Of a DNA stretch of 64,000 nt, positions 1-8,484 are shown piece by piece. Position 1 is the stretch's first letter. Each line of letters begins with the position of its first letter. Origin of the DNA: Frigoribacterium sp. Leaf263 (GTDB lineage: Bacteria; Actinomycetota; Actinomycetes; Actinomycetales; Microbacteriaceae); contig NZ_LMMO01000003.1 of NCBI RefSeq assembly GCF_001422285.1, positions 697,135 to 761,134 on the forward strand, written 5' to 3'. The translations under genes were made by a program, and so were the position numbers. The notes beneath the pieces were generated by a model. The model was not told the DNA's origin. It made no database searches and was given only the letters and a program-made list of their open reading frames with translations.

Positions 1-85
1 ACGATCCCTGCATCTCGAGCGAGACGTCGATGTCCTCGATGCGTTCGCCGTCGTCGGGGCTGGAGAGGGTGTCGGTCGTCGTCAT
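1..85 (-). CDS. parC: DNA topoisomerase IV subunit A, N-terminal fragment (partial at window edge)
   Basis: Only the first 28 codons lie in the window; the gene runs off the left edge. The peptide begins MTTTDTLSSP and continues through EDIDVSLEMQGS, which matches the conserved start of GyrA/ParC-type subunits, where this stretch is normally followed by the SFLEYAYSVI segment. The protein would be the DNA-cleaving, rejoining subunit of a type IIA topoisomerase that decatenates or relaxes chromosomes in the cytoplasm. It is divergent from the phosphatase-like gene that starts about 70 bp to the right. ParC rather than GyrA is inferred from the N-terminal wording and from the neighbourhood with sepH, which is common in actinobacteria. 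No catalytic tyrosine or other domain can be checked. Confidence 0.7.
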   Translation of the reverse strand, partial: MTTTDTLSSPDDGERIEDIDVSLEMQGS

Positions 86-153
86 GCGCTTCTCAGGGGC
101 AGGAGGCGCGAAGCACCTCGGATGGATGGTTCGGCTGTGGCAGACTGGTGCCG

Positions 154-1293
154 ATGACGTCCATCGTACCGGGGCGCCCCCCGCACGCCGTGACCCTCGC
201 CGACGTGCTGCCGGCGGTGGTGTCCTCTCTCGCCGGGGCCGACAATCCCCTCCGTCTCCCGCCGGCCGTCTCGGCCATCGTCCTCCTCGTGGACGGCCTG
301 GGAAGCTCGGCGCTCGGTGCCCGGAAGGGCCATGCCCGGACCCTCGCGGCCGCGCCGGGGGGCAGCATCTGGTCGGGATTCCCGACGACGACCGCCGCCG
401 CACTCACGACCCTGATGACCGGTGTCCTGCCCGGCGAGCACGGTCTCGTGGGGTACTCCGTCCTCGATGCGGATCGAGACCGGGTGGTCAAGCAGCTCTC
501 CGGCTGGGACTCCGGCATGCGGCCCGACGTGTGGCAGCGCAGCAGCACGGTCTTCGAGCGGGCGGCCGATGCCGGGGTGACGAGCTTCGCGGTCGGTCCG
601 AGGCGCTACGCCGCCTCGGGGCTCACCGAGGCGATCCTCTCCGGCGCGACGTACGTCTCGGCCGAGTCGATGGGTGACCGCTTCGACCGGGCGCGCGATC
701 TGGCGGAGTCGACCCGCGCCTCCCTGGTGTATCTCTACGTCCCGGAGCTCGACATGATCGCCCACCGGGCGGGGTGGGAGTCGCCCGAGTGGACGACGGC
801 GCTCGAGGAGCTGGACGCCGAGATCCGTCGTCTCGGCGACGGACTCGGCGCAGGCACGGGCCTCCTCGTGACGGCCGATCACGGGATCCTCGACGTCGGC
901 GAACGCCGCCGCATCGTCTTCGGAGACCGGCCGGAGCTCGTCGACGGGGTCCGGCACGTCGCCGGCGAGCCGCGGTGTCTTCAGCTGCACTTCGAGCCCG
1001 ATGCGTCGGAGGAGCGCCGGGCCGCGACGCTCGCCGCCTGGCGGGACGCCGAATCGGAGCGTGCCTGGGTCGTCACCCGGGAGCAGGCCGTCGAGGCCGA
1101 CTGGTTCGGACCCGTGCACCCCGACGTGCTGCCGCGGATCGGCGACGTGCTGGTCGCGGCGCGCCGGGGCGTCGTCTACTACGACGGTCGCACCACCGGG
1201 GGAGTCGCCGGCTCGATGATCGGCCAGCATGGGAGCTGGTCGTCGGACGAGACGCAGGTGCCGCTGCGGCGTCTCGCGGCCTACGCGCGCTGA
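154..1293 (+). CDS. Alkaline-phosphatase-superfamily phosphodiesterase/pyrophosphatase (PF01663 type)
   Basis: A 379-residue protein of the nucleotide pyrophosphatase/phosphodiesterase branch of the alkaline phosphatase superfamily. Metal-site motifs appear in family order: VDGLGSS near residue 45, the catalytic threonine in FPTTTAAALTTLMTG near 78, TADHGILDVG near 239 and GQHGSW near the C-terminus. There is no clear signal peptide, so it is probably cytosolic. The substrate is unknown; family members hydrolyse nucleotide or lipid phosphodiesters. The ATG at 154 is chosen over the GTG at 148 because a -10-like CAGACT lies about 7 bp upstream with no Shine-Dalgarno, fitting a leaderless message. 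It is convergent with sepH with only about 20 bp between them. In many actinobacteria this gene sits beside sepH, but a shared function has not been shown. Confidence 0.85.
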   Translation: MTSIVPGRPPHAVTLADVLPAVVSSLAGADNPLRLPPAVSAIVLLVDGLGSSALGARKGHARTLAAAPGGSIWSGFPTTTAAALTTLMTGVLPGEHGLVGYSVLDADRDRVVKQLSGWDSGMRPDVWQRSSTVFERAADAGVTSFAVGPRRYAASGLTEAILSGATYVSAESMGDRFDRARDLAESTRASLVYLYVPELDMIAHRAGWESPEWTTALEELDAEIRRLGDGLGAGTGLLVTADHGILDVGERRRIVFGDRPELVDGVRHVAGEPRCLQLHFEPDASEERRAATLAAWRDAESERAWVVTREQAVEADWFGPVHPDVLPRIGDVLVAARRGVVYYDGRTTGGVAGSMIGQHGSWSSDETQVPLRRLAAYAR

Positions 1294-1314
1294 CCTAGGG
1301 TCAGGAACTGCCGG

Positions 1315-2472
1315 TCACTGGTCGTCGTCCGACCGGGCACCGAAGACGATCTCGTCCCAGCTCGGCATCGAGGCGCGTCCACGGCCCTTCTTGCCACCGG
1401 CCGGCAGGGGGGTGACGGGAGGGATGGCGCCGGGGCGACGCGGTCGACCCGTGCGGGGAGCCCCTGCGATCGGGTACAGCGGCGAGGAGCCCGCGTCGGG
1501 GGTCGCGTCGTGATCCGCCTCGGGGGCCGACTCGGTCGAGCCCTCCGGGAGTCCGAAGTCGTCGAGAGGGACGTCGATGATGCGGATCGACCCGGCCGAC
1601 GGGTGGGCCGCGGCGTCGTCATCCGAGAACCGGGCCGACTCCCGCTCGCCCCGGCGACGGCGGAGCGCCTCGAGCAGGTCGGCGGTCTGGTTGTGCGAGG
1701 ACGTCGGGTCGGGGGCCCGGTTCGTCGCCGCGACGGCTGCCGGGGATCGCGTGTCCCCCCGGCGACGGTCGGGTTCCGACGTCGGTGCCGACTCCGGCTC
1801 GACCTCGGGTTCGGGAGCGACGTCGACGACGAATGCTCCGCTGTCGAAACGACCGGACGTCGTGGCCGGTTCGCGATCCACGGCTCGCAGACGGGGAGCC
1901 AGAGGCCCGATGTCCTCTCGGTGCTGCGACAGGGTGTTCGCGTCGCCGCCGGACGGCGCGAGGAGGAGCTTCTTGGGGTCGAAACGCCAGGTGGCGTCCC
2001 GCGCGACCTCGCGGGTGACGTACGAGACGTGGACGACCCACCCCTGATCGACGTCCTTGTAGCTCGTCCACTCGCGGTCGGTCGCCTCGGCCGAGTCGAG
2101 ACGAGCCTCGATGACGCTCCCGAAGGTCGAGGATCCGCTGTCGGACTCCGTGGCGTCCGCGACCGTGACGGTGACGGCGAGAGCCGTCTCCAGCACGAAG
2201 GCGCGCTCGGCCAGGACGGGGCCCTCGAACCGACGGATGTAGGCGAGGTCGGCTCCGGTGGCGGCGGACACCTGCTCGGACGTCAGGCCCGCACGGATGT
2301 GCGCCTGGATCTCGCGGGGCGGCGCCTTCCGCTCCGCGGGGGAGCCGTCGGGTGCGGCGGCGCGCAGATGCGTGTGGAGCGAGTGCGTGACGGGGAGGCG
2401 GTATTCGCTCCCGCCGTCGGTCGCGACGAGCAGCGCACCGCTCTCGACTCCGATGACCCTCAGATCCTGCAT
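1315..2472 (-). CDS. sepH: Septation protein SepH (DUF3071)
   Basis: A 385-residue protein whose N-terminus (MQDLRVIGVESGALLVATD) is diagnostic for the DUF3071/SepH family. Roughly residues 1-170 form the conserved domain, including a helix-turn-helix-like segment near 57-90 (EIQAHIRAGLTSEQVSAATG). The remainder is long, low-complexity and acidic/Pro/Ser-rich, ending in a short conserved patch (WDEIVFGARSDDDQ). SepH homologues in Streptomyces and mycobacteria bind FtsZ and promote its assembly, so a role at the division septum is expected. It is monocistronic as far as can be seen; AAAGG lies upstream of the ATG. The variable tail is normal for the family. Confidence 0.9.
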   Translation of the reverse strand: MQDLRVIGVESGALLVATDGGSEYRLPVTHSLHTHLRAAAPDGSPAERKAPPREIQAHIRAGLTSEQVSAATGADLAYIRRFEGPVLAERAFVLETALAVTVTVADATESDSGSSTFGSVIEARLDSAEATDREWTSYKDVDQGWVVHVSYVTREVARDATWRFDPKKLLLAPSGGDANTLSQHREDIGPLAPRLRAVDREPATTSGRFDSGAFVVDVAPEPEVEPESAPTSEPDRRRGDTRSPAAVAATNRAPDPTSSHNQTADLLEALRRRRGERESARFSDDDAAAHPSAGSIRIIDVPLDDFGLPEGSTESAPEADHDATPDAGSSPLYPIAGAPRTGRPRRPGAIPPVTPLPAGGKKGRGRASMPSWDEIVFGARSDDDQ

Positions 2473-2669
2473 GTCCCACGCCTTTCGCCGTCGTGATTCG
2501 CCCGTAAGACTCGCACGCCGAGGGCGTTCAACCGGGGAATAGAACGGGCGTGCCGCCAGTTCCTCCGAGGCGCCCGGGAGGCCCTGCCGACCGGTTTGCT
2601 ATTCGGGAACGAGTCATGCAAACTGTGCGCGCCGAATTGGGTACACGAACGTAATAGAACTGGATGGGC

Positions 2670-2960
2670 ATGGCAACCGACTACGACGCACCTCGCAAGA
2701 ACGACGACGACTCGGAGTCGATCGAGGGGCTCAAGGAGCGGGTCCCCGACAAGATGACCGGCGTCGTGGACGACGACGCCGACAACCCGGGTTCGTTCGA
2801 ACTCGCCGGTCAGGATCTCTCCGACCTCGACCTCGACGTCGTGGTGCTGCCGCCGCAGGTCGACGAGTTCACCTGCGTCGAGTGCTTCCTGGTGAAGCAC
2901 CGGTCGCAGCTCGACCACGAGACCAAGCTCGGGGCTATCTGCCGGGAGTGCGCCGCCTGA
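2670..2960 (+). CDS. DUF4193 zinc-ribbon-like acidic protein
   Basis: A small 96-residue protein beginning MATDYDAPRKNDDD, the hallmark of the DUF4193 family found across actinobacteria. The N-terminal half is strongly acidic and disordered-looking; the C-terminal half carries a four-cysteine pattern, CVEC near residue 70 and CREC near 91, that should bind zinc. Function is unknown. The in-frame ATG at 2664 would add only two residues; the ATG at 2670 matches the family start. The last 26 bp overlap the 3' end of the convergent DUF3093 gene. Gene order sepH-DUF4193-DUF3093-dut-DUF3710-DUF3159 is characteristic of actinobacteria and supports the call. Confidence 0.85.
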   Translation: MATDYDAPRKNDDDSESIEGLKERVPDKMTGVVDDDADNPGSFELAGQDLSDLDLDVVVLPPQVDEFTCVECFLVKHRSQLDHETKLGAICRECAA

Positions 2961-3390
2961 TCGACGTCAGGAGGTCGACGACCTCGTCGGGTCGACGGGT
3001 CGACACCAACCAGTAGGGTGCCGGGTCCGTCGGGTCGGTCAGCTCGATCTTGACGACCGGCTTCACCCATCCTCTGAAGAGGGTCCATGCTCGCGCGTCG
3101 AGCAGGGGCCCTCTTTCCGCTGCCGCGGCGGCGCCACGGAACGCCGTGACCTCTCCGATCTCGTGCGCGTGCAGTCGGGCGCGCCCGGCAGAGAGGCCCT
3201 CGTCGTCGATCGCCAGGACGGGAGAGCCGAAGACGAGGGCGACGACCGCCCCGACGTAGAAGACGACGGCCATGACGATGCCCACGGTGACGTTGATCGG
3301 GAGGAACACCAGCAGGGTCGCCGGCAGCAGCAGGGCGGAGGCGACGAAGACGGTGACCGGCGGGGACAGCCGCTCGCGGTAGTTGTGCAT
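2935..3390 (-). CDS. DUF3093 family membrane protein
   Basis: A 151-residue protein with two N-terminal transmembrane helices (about residues 12-32 and 34-55), followed by a soluble domain of about 95 residues. The early motif YRERLSPP and the later segment AFRGWVKP-like (TLFRGWVKPVVKIEL) are typical of DUF3093. The C-terminal part predicts a PH-like fold by family analogy and ends YWLVSTRRPDEVVDLL. The biochemical role is unknown. It is divergent from dut, with 38 bp between start codons that must hold both promoters, and convergent with DUF4193, sharing 26 bp of coding sequence. Confidence 0.85.
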   Translation of the reverse strand: MHNYRERLSPPVTVFVASALLLPATLLVFLPINVTVGIVMAVVFYVGAVVALVFGSPVLAIDDEGLSAGRARLHAHEIGEVTAFRGAAAAAERGPLLDARAWTLFRGWVKPVVKIELTDPTDPAPYWLVSTRRPDEVVDLLTSIRRRTPGR

Positions 3391-3428
3391 GAGTCCATTC
3401 GACCAGACTTCTGCACTACCCTCGACAC

Positions 3429-3905
3429 GTGATTCAGACCCTGGACGTCCAGATCGCGGTCGACGGGGCCTCCGGCTCCGCGTTCGTGCCGAACTACTCG
3501 CACCCCGGGGACGCCGGTGCCGACCTCGTGTCGACGGAGGCGCTCACCCTCAGGGCCGGGCGCCGCGCCCTCGTGGGCACCGGCGTGCGCATCGCGCTGC
3601 CCGAGGGGCACGCCGCGTTCGTCGTCCCGCGCAGCGGTCTCGCGGCCAAGCACGGCATCACGGTGGTCAACAGCCCGGGCACGGTCGATGCGGGGTACCG
3701 CGGCGAGATCAAGGTCGCGTTGCTCAACACCGACGTCGAGCACGATCACGAGATCGCCGTCGGAGACAAGATCGCGCAGCTCGTCATCGTCCCGATCGTG
3801 AGGGCGACGTTCGTGCCGGTCGAGACGCTCCCCGAGAGCGTCCGCGGCGATGGCGGGTTCGGATCGACGGGCTACGCACAGCAGACAGGAGCGGCAACAG
3901 CATGA
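3429..3905 (+). CDS. dut: Deoxyuridine 5'-triphosphate nucleotidohydrolase (dUTPase)
   Basis: A 158-residue trimeric-type dUTPase that hydrolyses dUTP to dUMP and pyrophosphate, keeping uracil out of DNA and supplying dTMP synthesis. The five family motifs are present: GDAGADL (motif 1), PRSGLAAKHG (2), GTVDAGYRGEI (3, with the catalytic Asp), the KIAQLVI segment (4) and the glycine-rich RGDGGFGSTG at the C-terminus (5). The GTG start at 3429 has no Shine-Dalgarno, but a -10-like TACCCT ends about 7 bp upstream, fitting a leaderless transcript. Its stop overlaps the DUF3710 start (ATGA), so the two are translationally coupled. Confidence 0.95.
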   Translation: MIQTLDVQIAVDGASGSAFVPNYSHPGDAGADLVSTEALTLRAGRRALVGTGVRIALPEGHAAFVVPRSGLAAKHGITVVNSPGTVDAGYRGEIKVALLNTDVEHDHEIAVGDKIAQLVIVPIVRATFVPVETLPESVRGDGGFGSTGYAQQTGAATA

Positions 3906-4612
3906 GGAAGTCAAAGCGCGCACAGCAGGCGGCCGAGGTCGAGATCGACGTCGAGCAGGTCGACGGCGACGACGTCGAGATCGACGTCAGCGGTCTGGAC
4001 GACGTCGAGGTGTTCGACGACTCGAAGTCCGCACCGGCCGACCGGGCGGACGAGGGCCCCCTCGATGAGACCGAGGCGAATCCCGTCCGACCGTACGTGG
4101 ACCTCGGCGGCGTGAAGATCGTCCCTCGAGAGGGTCTGCACCTGCGGCTCGAGGTCGAGGAGGGCAGCAAGCGGGTCGTCGCCGTGGGTCTCGACTTCGC
4201 GAAGTCCACGCTGCAGGTGCAGCCCTTCGCAGCCCCGCGCAGCGCCGGCCTGTGGAACGAGATCCGGGGGCAGATCTCCGAGCAGATCCAACGCCAGGGA
4301 GGCGCGACCACGGAGGTCGATGGTCCGTTCGGTCCCGAGGTGCGGGCCGAGATCCCCGTGATGGGAGGCGACCCCGGTCACACACGGCTCGCACGGTTCA
4401 TCGGCGTGGATGGTCCCCGCTGGTTCCTCCGCGGGGTGATCGCCGGCGACGCCACCGTCGACGACGAGGCCGCCGCGAAGATCGAGGAGCTCTTCCGGAG
4501 CATCGTCGTGGTCAGGGGCACCAGTCCGATGGCGCCTCGTGACCTCATCCCCCTCTCCATGCCCAAGGCCGGTCCCACCGACGCGCCGGGCACCACTCCG
4601 TCGCAGGTCTGA
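3902..4612 (+). CDS. DUF3710 family protein
   Basis: A 236-residue soluble protein of unknown function. The N-terminus (MRKSKRAQQA) is basic, then a strongly acidic linker of about 50 residues (repeated EIDV, DDVE) leads to the conserved DUF3710 domain, with RPYVDLGGVKI near residue 62 and LHLRLEVEEGSKRVVA near 80. Later conserved parts include GPRWFLRGVIAGDA and EELFRSIVVVRG. The ATG overlaps the dut stop by 4 bp, indicating coupled translation; DUF3159 follows 5 bp after its stop. The persistent linkage to dut in actinobacteria suggests a housekeeping role, but none is established. Confidence 0.85.
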   Translation: MRKSKRAQQAAEVEIDVEQVDGDDVEIDVSGLDDVEVFDDSKSAPADRADEGPLDETEANPVRPYVDLGGVKIVPREGLHLRLEVEEGSKRVVAVGLDFAKSTLQVQPFAAPRSAGLWNEIRGQISEQIQRQGGATTEVDGPFGPEVRAEIPVMGGDPGHTRLARFIGVDGPRWFLRGVIAGDATVDDEAAAKIEELFRSIVVVRGTSPMAPRDLIPLSMPKAGPTDAPGTTPSQV

Positions 4613-4617
4613 CACCC

Positions 4618-5376
4618 GTGATCGACGACGGCCGCCCCGCGGCGGACAGCGGCTCGCCCGACGACGACCCCCGCGTCTCGCTGGCGGCTCAACTCCGAGC
4701 GGCGGCCGGCAAGGCGGGCATCGGACAGGTCGCACCGGGTGAGGTGCCGACGGCAGGCGCACTGCTCGCCGCCATCGGCGGGGTGCGCGGGCTCGCCGAG
4801 TCCATCCTCCCGGGGCTCGGCTTCGTCGTCGTCTACACGCTGACGGCCAGCCTCGTGCCGTCGGTGCTCATCCCCGTCGGAGTCGCGGTCCTGTTCGTCG
4901 TGGCGCGGGTCCTTCAGAAGGGCCCGGTGGCGCAGGCCCTCGCCGGCGTCCTGGGGATCGCGCTCTCGGCTGCCATCGCCCTGCTGAGCGGTCGGGCCGA
5001 GGGCAACTTCATCCCGGGTCTCGTCGTTAACGCCGTCTCCCTGCTCGGCCTCCTCGTGAGCATCGCCGTGCGGTGGCCGGTCATCGGGATCGTCGTCGGT
5101 CTCCTCACCAACGAAGGCTCCGCCTGGCGCCGCGATCGGGCGAAGCGACGGGTGCTGGTCGCCACGACGTGGCTCTGGTGCGGTCTGTTCGCCGGGCGCC
5201 TCGCGGTGCAGCTCCCGCTCTTCTTCTCCGGCGAGATCGCGGCCCTGGCGACCGTGAAGCTCGTGATGGGGGTGCCGCTCTACGCCGCCGTCCTCTGGGT
5301 CACCTGGCTGCTCGTGCGGACGGTCTACCGCGGCCGTCTCGAGGCCGACGTCGACCGCGACGCGCCTGGACGCTGA
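4618..5376 (+). CDS. DUF3159 family integral membrane protein
   Basis: A 252-residue protein from a GTG start 5 bp after DUF3710. An N-terminal cytosolic stretch of about 40 residues (the segment AAGKAGIGQVAPGE is conserved) precedes about five to six hydrophobic helices (around 58-95, 100-122, 128-150, 175-200 and 215-235). Family function is unknown; members resemble small transport or scaffold membrane proteins, but no catalytic or transport motif is evident. It appears to be the last gene of the dut-DUF3710-DUF3159 operon, and the region after it carries the regulatory palindrome for aconitase. Confidence 0.85.
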   Translation: MIDDGRPAADSGSPDDDPRVSLAAQLRAAAGKAGIGQVAPGEVPTAGALLAAIGGVRGLAESILPGLGFVVVYTLTASLVPSVLIPVGVAVLFVVARVLQKGPVAQALAGVLGIALSAAIALLSGRAEGNFIPGLVVNAVSLLGLLVSIAVRWPVIGIVVGLLTNEGSAWRRDRAKRRVLVATTWLWCGLFAGRLAVQLPLFFSGEIAALATVKLVMGVPLYAAVLWVTWLLVRTVYRGRLEADVDRDAPGR

Positions 5377-5402
5377 ACGCCTCCCGCCTCGCTCGGTGGT
5401 AC

Positions 5403-5426
5403 ATTTATCTCGACATCGAGATAAAT
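5403..5426. promoter_or_regulatory. Perfect 11-bp inverted repeat (operator candidate) upstream of aconitase
   Basis: ATTTATCTCGA at 5403-5413 is followed by a 2-bp spacer and its exact reverse complement at 5416-5426. It lies 106 bp before the acnA start and is strikingly AT-rich for this genome. A second, weaker element, TTAGGCTTGCCT at 5459-5470, partly resembles a DtxR/IdeR iron box. The size and symmetry suit a dimeric winged-helix repressor such as a MarR-type protein; the identity of the regulator is inference. Confidence 0.65.
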
Positions 5427-5531
5427 CGACGACGTCGGCTCATGGACCGTCTTCGGACTTAGGCTTGCCTCGCTGGTGCGGCATCCGACCAGCGACCATG
5501 ATGACGACGGAGTCAGCAAGGGAGACGGCAC

Positions 5532-8360
5532 GTGTCTGCAATCAACAGTTTCGGTTCGAAGGATTCGCTGAGGGTCGGAGGCACCGACTACGAGGTCTAC
5601 CGCATCGACGCGGTCGACGGAGCGGAGAGGCTGCCGTTCAGCCTGAAGGTCCTGCTCGAGAACCTCCTCCGCACCGAAGACGGTGCGAACGTGACGGGTG
5701 AGCAGATCCGCGCCCTCGGCTCCTGGCAGCCGAGCGCAGAGCCCGACACCGAGATCCAGTTCTCGCCTGCTCGCGTCGTCATGCAGGACTTCACCGGCGT
5801 GCCCTGCATCGTCGACCTCGCCACCATGCGCGAGGCCGTCTCGGCGCTCGGGGGCGATCCCACGAAGATCAACCCGCTCGCGCCGGCCGAGCTCGTCATC
5901 GATCACTCGGTCATCGCCGACCTCTTCGGCAGCGAGAACGCCCTCGAGCGCAACGTCGAGATCGAGTACGAGCGCAACGGCGAGCGGTACCAGTTCCTCC
6001 GCTGGGGACAGACGGCGTTCGACGACTTCAAGGTCGTGCCGCCGGGAACCGGCATCGTGCACCAGGTCAACATCGAGTACCTGGCCCGTGTCACCTACAG
6101 CCGCGACGTGGCGACGGCCGACGGCGGCACGGTCCTCCAGGCCTACCCGGACACGCTCGTCGGCACGGACTCGCACACCACCATGGTCAACGGCCTGGGC
6201 GTGCTCGGCTGGGGAGTCGGCGGGATCGAGGCCGAGGCGGCCATGCTCGGTCAGCCGGTGTCGATGCTGATCCCTCGTGTCGTCGGCTTCAAGCTGAGCG
6301 GCGCGATCCCGACGGGCGTCACGGCGACCGACGTCGTCCTCACCATCACGCAGCAGCTGCGCCAGCACGGGGTGGTCGGCAAGTTCGTCGAGTTCTACGG
6401 CGAAGGCGTCGCCGAGGTCCCGCTCGCCAACCGCGCCACGATCGGCAACATGAGCCCCGAGTTCGGGTCGACGGCGGCGATCTTCCCGATCGACGACGTC
6501 ACGCTCGACTACCTCCGCCTGACCGGTCGCAGCGACGAGCAGATCGAGCTGGTCGAGAAGTACTCGAAGCTGCAGGGACTGTGGCACGACCCCTCGGTCG
6601 AACCCGTCTTCAGCGAGTACCTCGAGCTCGACCTCGCGACCGTGGTCCCCTCCATCGCCGGGCCCAAGCGCCCGCAAGACCGCATCGAGCTCACCTCCGC
6701 CAAGTCGCAGTTCGAGGTCGACCTCGGCGCCTATGCGACCACCGATCACACGAGCGTCGACGCGGCGGTCGAGGGCACCTTCCCCGCTTCCGACCCGATC
6801 GGTCTGACCGCAGAGGACGACGCGACCGAGGCTCCGACGCACGTTCACACGTCGCACGCCCCGGCCAAGACGTCGAAGCCGACTCCCGTCACCCTGGACG
6901 ACGGCCGCGAGTTCACGATCGACCATGGTGCGGTCGCCATCGCGGCCATCACCTCCTGCACGAACACGTCGAACCCGTCGGTCATGCTGGCCGCGGGTCT
7001 CCTCGCGCGCAACGCCAGTCAGAAGGGCCTCAAGGCGAAGCCGTGGGTCAAGACGACCCTCGCACCCGGTTCGAAGGTCGTGACGGACTACTACGAGAAG
7101 GCCGGTCTCACGGCCTACCTCGAAGACCTGGGGTTCTACACCGTCGGCTACGGCTGCACGACCTGCATCGGCAACTCCGGTCCGCTGATCGACGAGATCT
7201 CGACGGCCGTCCAGGACAACGACCTCGCCGTGACCGCCGTCCTGTCGGGCAACCGCAACTTCGAGGGGCGGATCAACCCCGACGTCAAGATGAACTACCT
7301 GGCGAGCCCGCCGCTCGTCATCGCGTACGCACTCGCCGGTTCGATGAACTTCGACTTCGAGAACGACGCGCTGGGCACGGACTCCGAGGGGGGCGACGTC
7401 TACCTCTCCGACATCTGGCCCGACGCCGCCGAGGTGCAGAAGACCATCGACGAGTCGATCGACACGGACATGTTCACGCACGAGTACGCCGGCGTGTTCG
7501 ACGGCGACGAGCGGTGGCGGTCGCTGCCGACCCCCACGGGAGCCACCTTCGAGTGGGACGAGCAGTCGACGTACGTGCGGAAGCCTCCGTACTTCGACGG
7601 CATGACCATCGAGACGACGCCCGTCACCGACATCCTCGACGCTCGCGTCCTGGCCAAGCTCGGCGACTCGGTCACCACCGATCACATCAGCCCCGCCGGG
7701 TCGATCAAGGTCGACAGCCCCGCCGGGCACTACCTCGCCGAGCACGGCGTCGACCGCAAGGACTTCAACTCCTACGGATCCCGTCGAGGCAACCACGAGG
7801 TCATGATCCGCGGCACGTTCGCGAACATCCGCCTGAAGAACCAGCTGCTGGACGGCGTCGAAGGCGGTTACACGCGGGACTTCACCCTCCCGGACGCCCC
7901 TCAGGCGTTCATCTACGACGCCAGCGCGCACTACCAGGAGGCTGGCACCCCGCTCGTGATCCTGGGCGGCAAGGAGTACGGGTCGGGATCATCCCGCGAC
8001 TGGGCCGCGAAGGGCACGAGCCTCCTCGGGGTCAAGGCCGTCATCACCGAGAGCTTCGAGCGGATCCACCGTTCGAATCTGATCGGCATGGGCGTCGTCC
8101 CCCTGCAGTTCCCGGCCGGTGAGAGCTGGGAGTCGCTGGGCCTCGACGGCAGCGAGTCCATCAGCATCACCGGTCTCGAGGCGCTCAACTCCGGCACCAC
8201 GCCGAAGACGGTGCATGTGGTCGCCAGCCCGACCGCCCACTCGCCCGAGGGCAAGGCCGTCGTCGAGTTCGACGCGGTCGTCCGCATCGACACTCCGGGT
8301 GAGGCCGACTACTACCGCAACGGCGGCATCCTGCAGTACGTGCTCCGCAGCCTGGTCTGA
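5532..8360 (+). CDS. acnA: Aconitate hydratase (AcnA type)
   Basis: A 942-residue monomeric aconitase that isomerises citrate to isocitrate in the TCA cycle. The [4Fe-4S] cysteines are seen in [10 protein letters not shown] near residue 476 and [10 protein letters not shown] near 542-545. The active-site stretch [13 protein letters not shown] (about 212) and the swivel domain [17 protein letters not shown] (about 812) are intact. The protein is longer than the usual 890-910 residues because of a Thr/His/Asp-rich linker around residues 400-455 (near [10 protein letters not shown] and THVHTSH), as in other actinobacterial AcnA. The GTG at 5532 is preceded by GGGAGACGGCAC. Expression is probably controlled by the palindrome upstream and possibly by iron. 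Confidence 0.96.
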   Translation: MSAINSFGSKDSLRVGGTDYEVYRIDAVDGAERLPFSLKVLLENLLRTEDGANVTGEQIRALGSWQPSAEPDTEIQFSPARVVMQDFTGVPCIVDLATMREAVSALGGDPTKINPLAPAELVIDHSVIADLFGSENALERNVEIEYERNGERYQFLRWGQTAFDDFKVVPPGTGIVHQVNIEYLARVTYSRDVATADGGTVLQAYPDTLVGTDSHTTMVNGLGVLGWGVGGIEAEAAMLGQPVSMLIPRVVGFKLSGAIPTGVTATDVVLTITQQLRQHGVVGKFVEFYGEGVAEVPLANRATIGNMSPEFGSTAAIFPIDDVTLDYLRLTGRSDEQIELVEKYSKLQGLWHDPSVEPVFSEYLELDLATVVPSIAGPKRPQDRIELTSAKSQFEVDLGAYATTDHTSVDAAVEGTFPASDPIGLTAEDDATEAPTHVHTSHAPAKTSKPTPVTLDDGREFTIDHGAVAIAAITSCTNTSNPSVMLAAGLLARNASQKGLKAKPWVKTTLAPGSKVVTDYYEKAGLTAYLEDLGFYTVGYGCTTCIGNSGPLIDEISTAVQDNDLAVTAVLSGNRNFEGRINPDVKMNYLASPPLVIAYALAGSMNFDFENDALGTDSEGGDVYLSDIWPDAAEVQKTIDESIDTDMFTHEYAGVFDGDERWRSLPTPTGATFEWDEQSTYVRKPPYFDGMTIETTPVTDILDARVLAKLGDSVTTDHISPAGSIKVDSPAGHYLAEHGVDRKDFNSYGSRRGNHEVMIRGTFANIRLKNQLLDGVEGGYTRDFTLPDAPQAFIYDASAHYQEAGTPLVILGGKEYGSGSSRDWAAKGTSLLGVKAVITESFERIHRSNLIGMGVVPLQFPAGESWESLGLDGSESISITGLEALNSGTTPKTVHVVASPTAHSPEGKAVVEFDAVVRIDTPGEADYYRNGGILQYVLRSLV

Positions 8361-8373
8361 GCCTGGCCGATCC

Positions 8374-8418
8374 GAGAGGCCCCCGCCCCCGCGACATGCC
8401 GGTGGTCGGGGGTCTCTC
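8374..8418 (+). terminator. Hairpin after aconitase
   Basis: GAGAGGCCCCCG (8374-8385) pairs with CGGGGGTCTCTC (8407-8418), 12 bp with one G-T pair and a GC-rich loop, directly after the acnA stop. It lacks a real U-tract, like many high-GC terminators, and separates acnA from dxs. Confidence 0.6.
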
Positions 8419-8484
8419 CCGTTCTCCGCACCCTCGGTGCCTAGACTGAACCGATGCCCTCGGGGGCGTGGAAGGGAAGCCGGT

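Noticed and set aside
5325-7931. 868-codon open frame on the minus strand opposite aconitase
   Set aside because: Composition is typical of an antisense shadow in GC-rich DNA (Asp, Arg, Val and Gly rich, no domain); the aconitase frame is certain.
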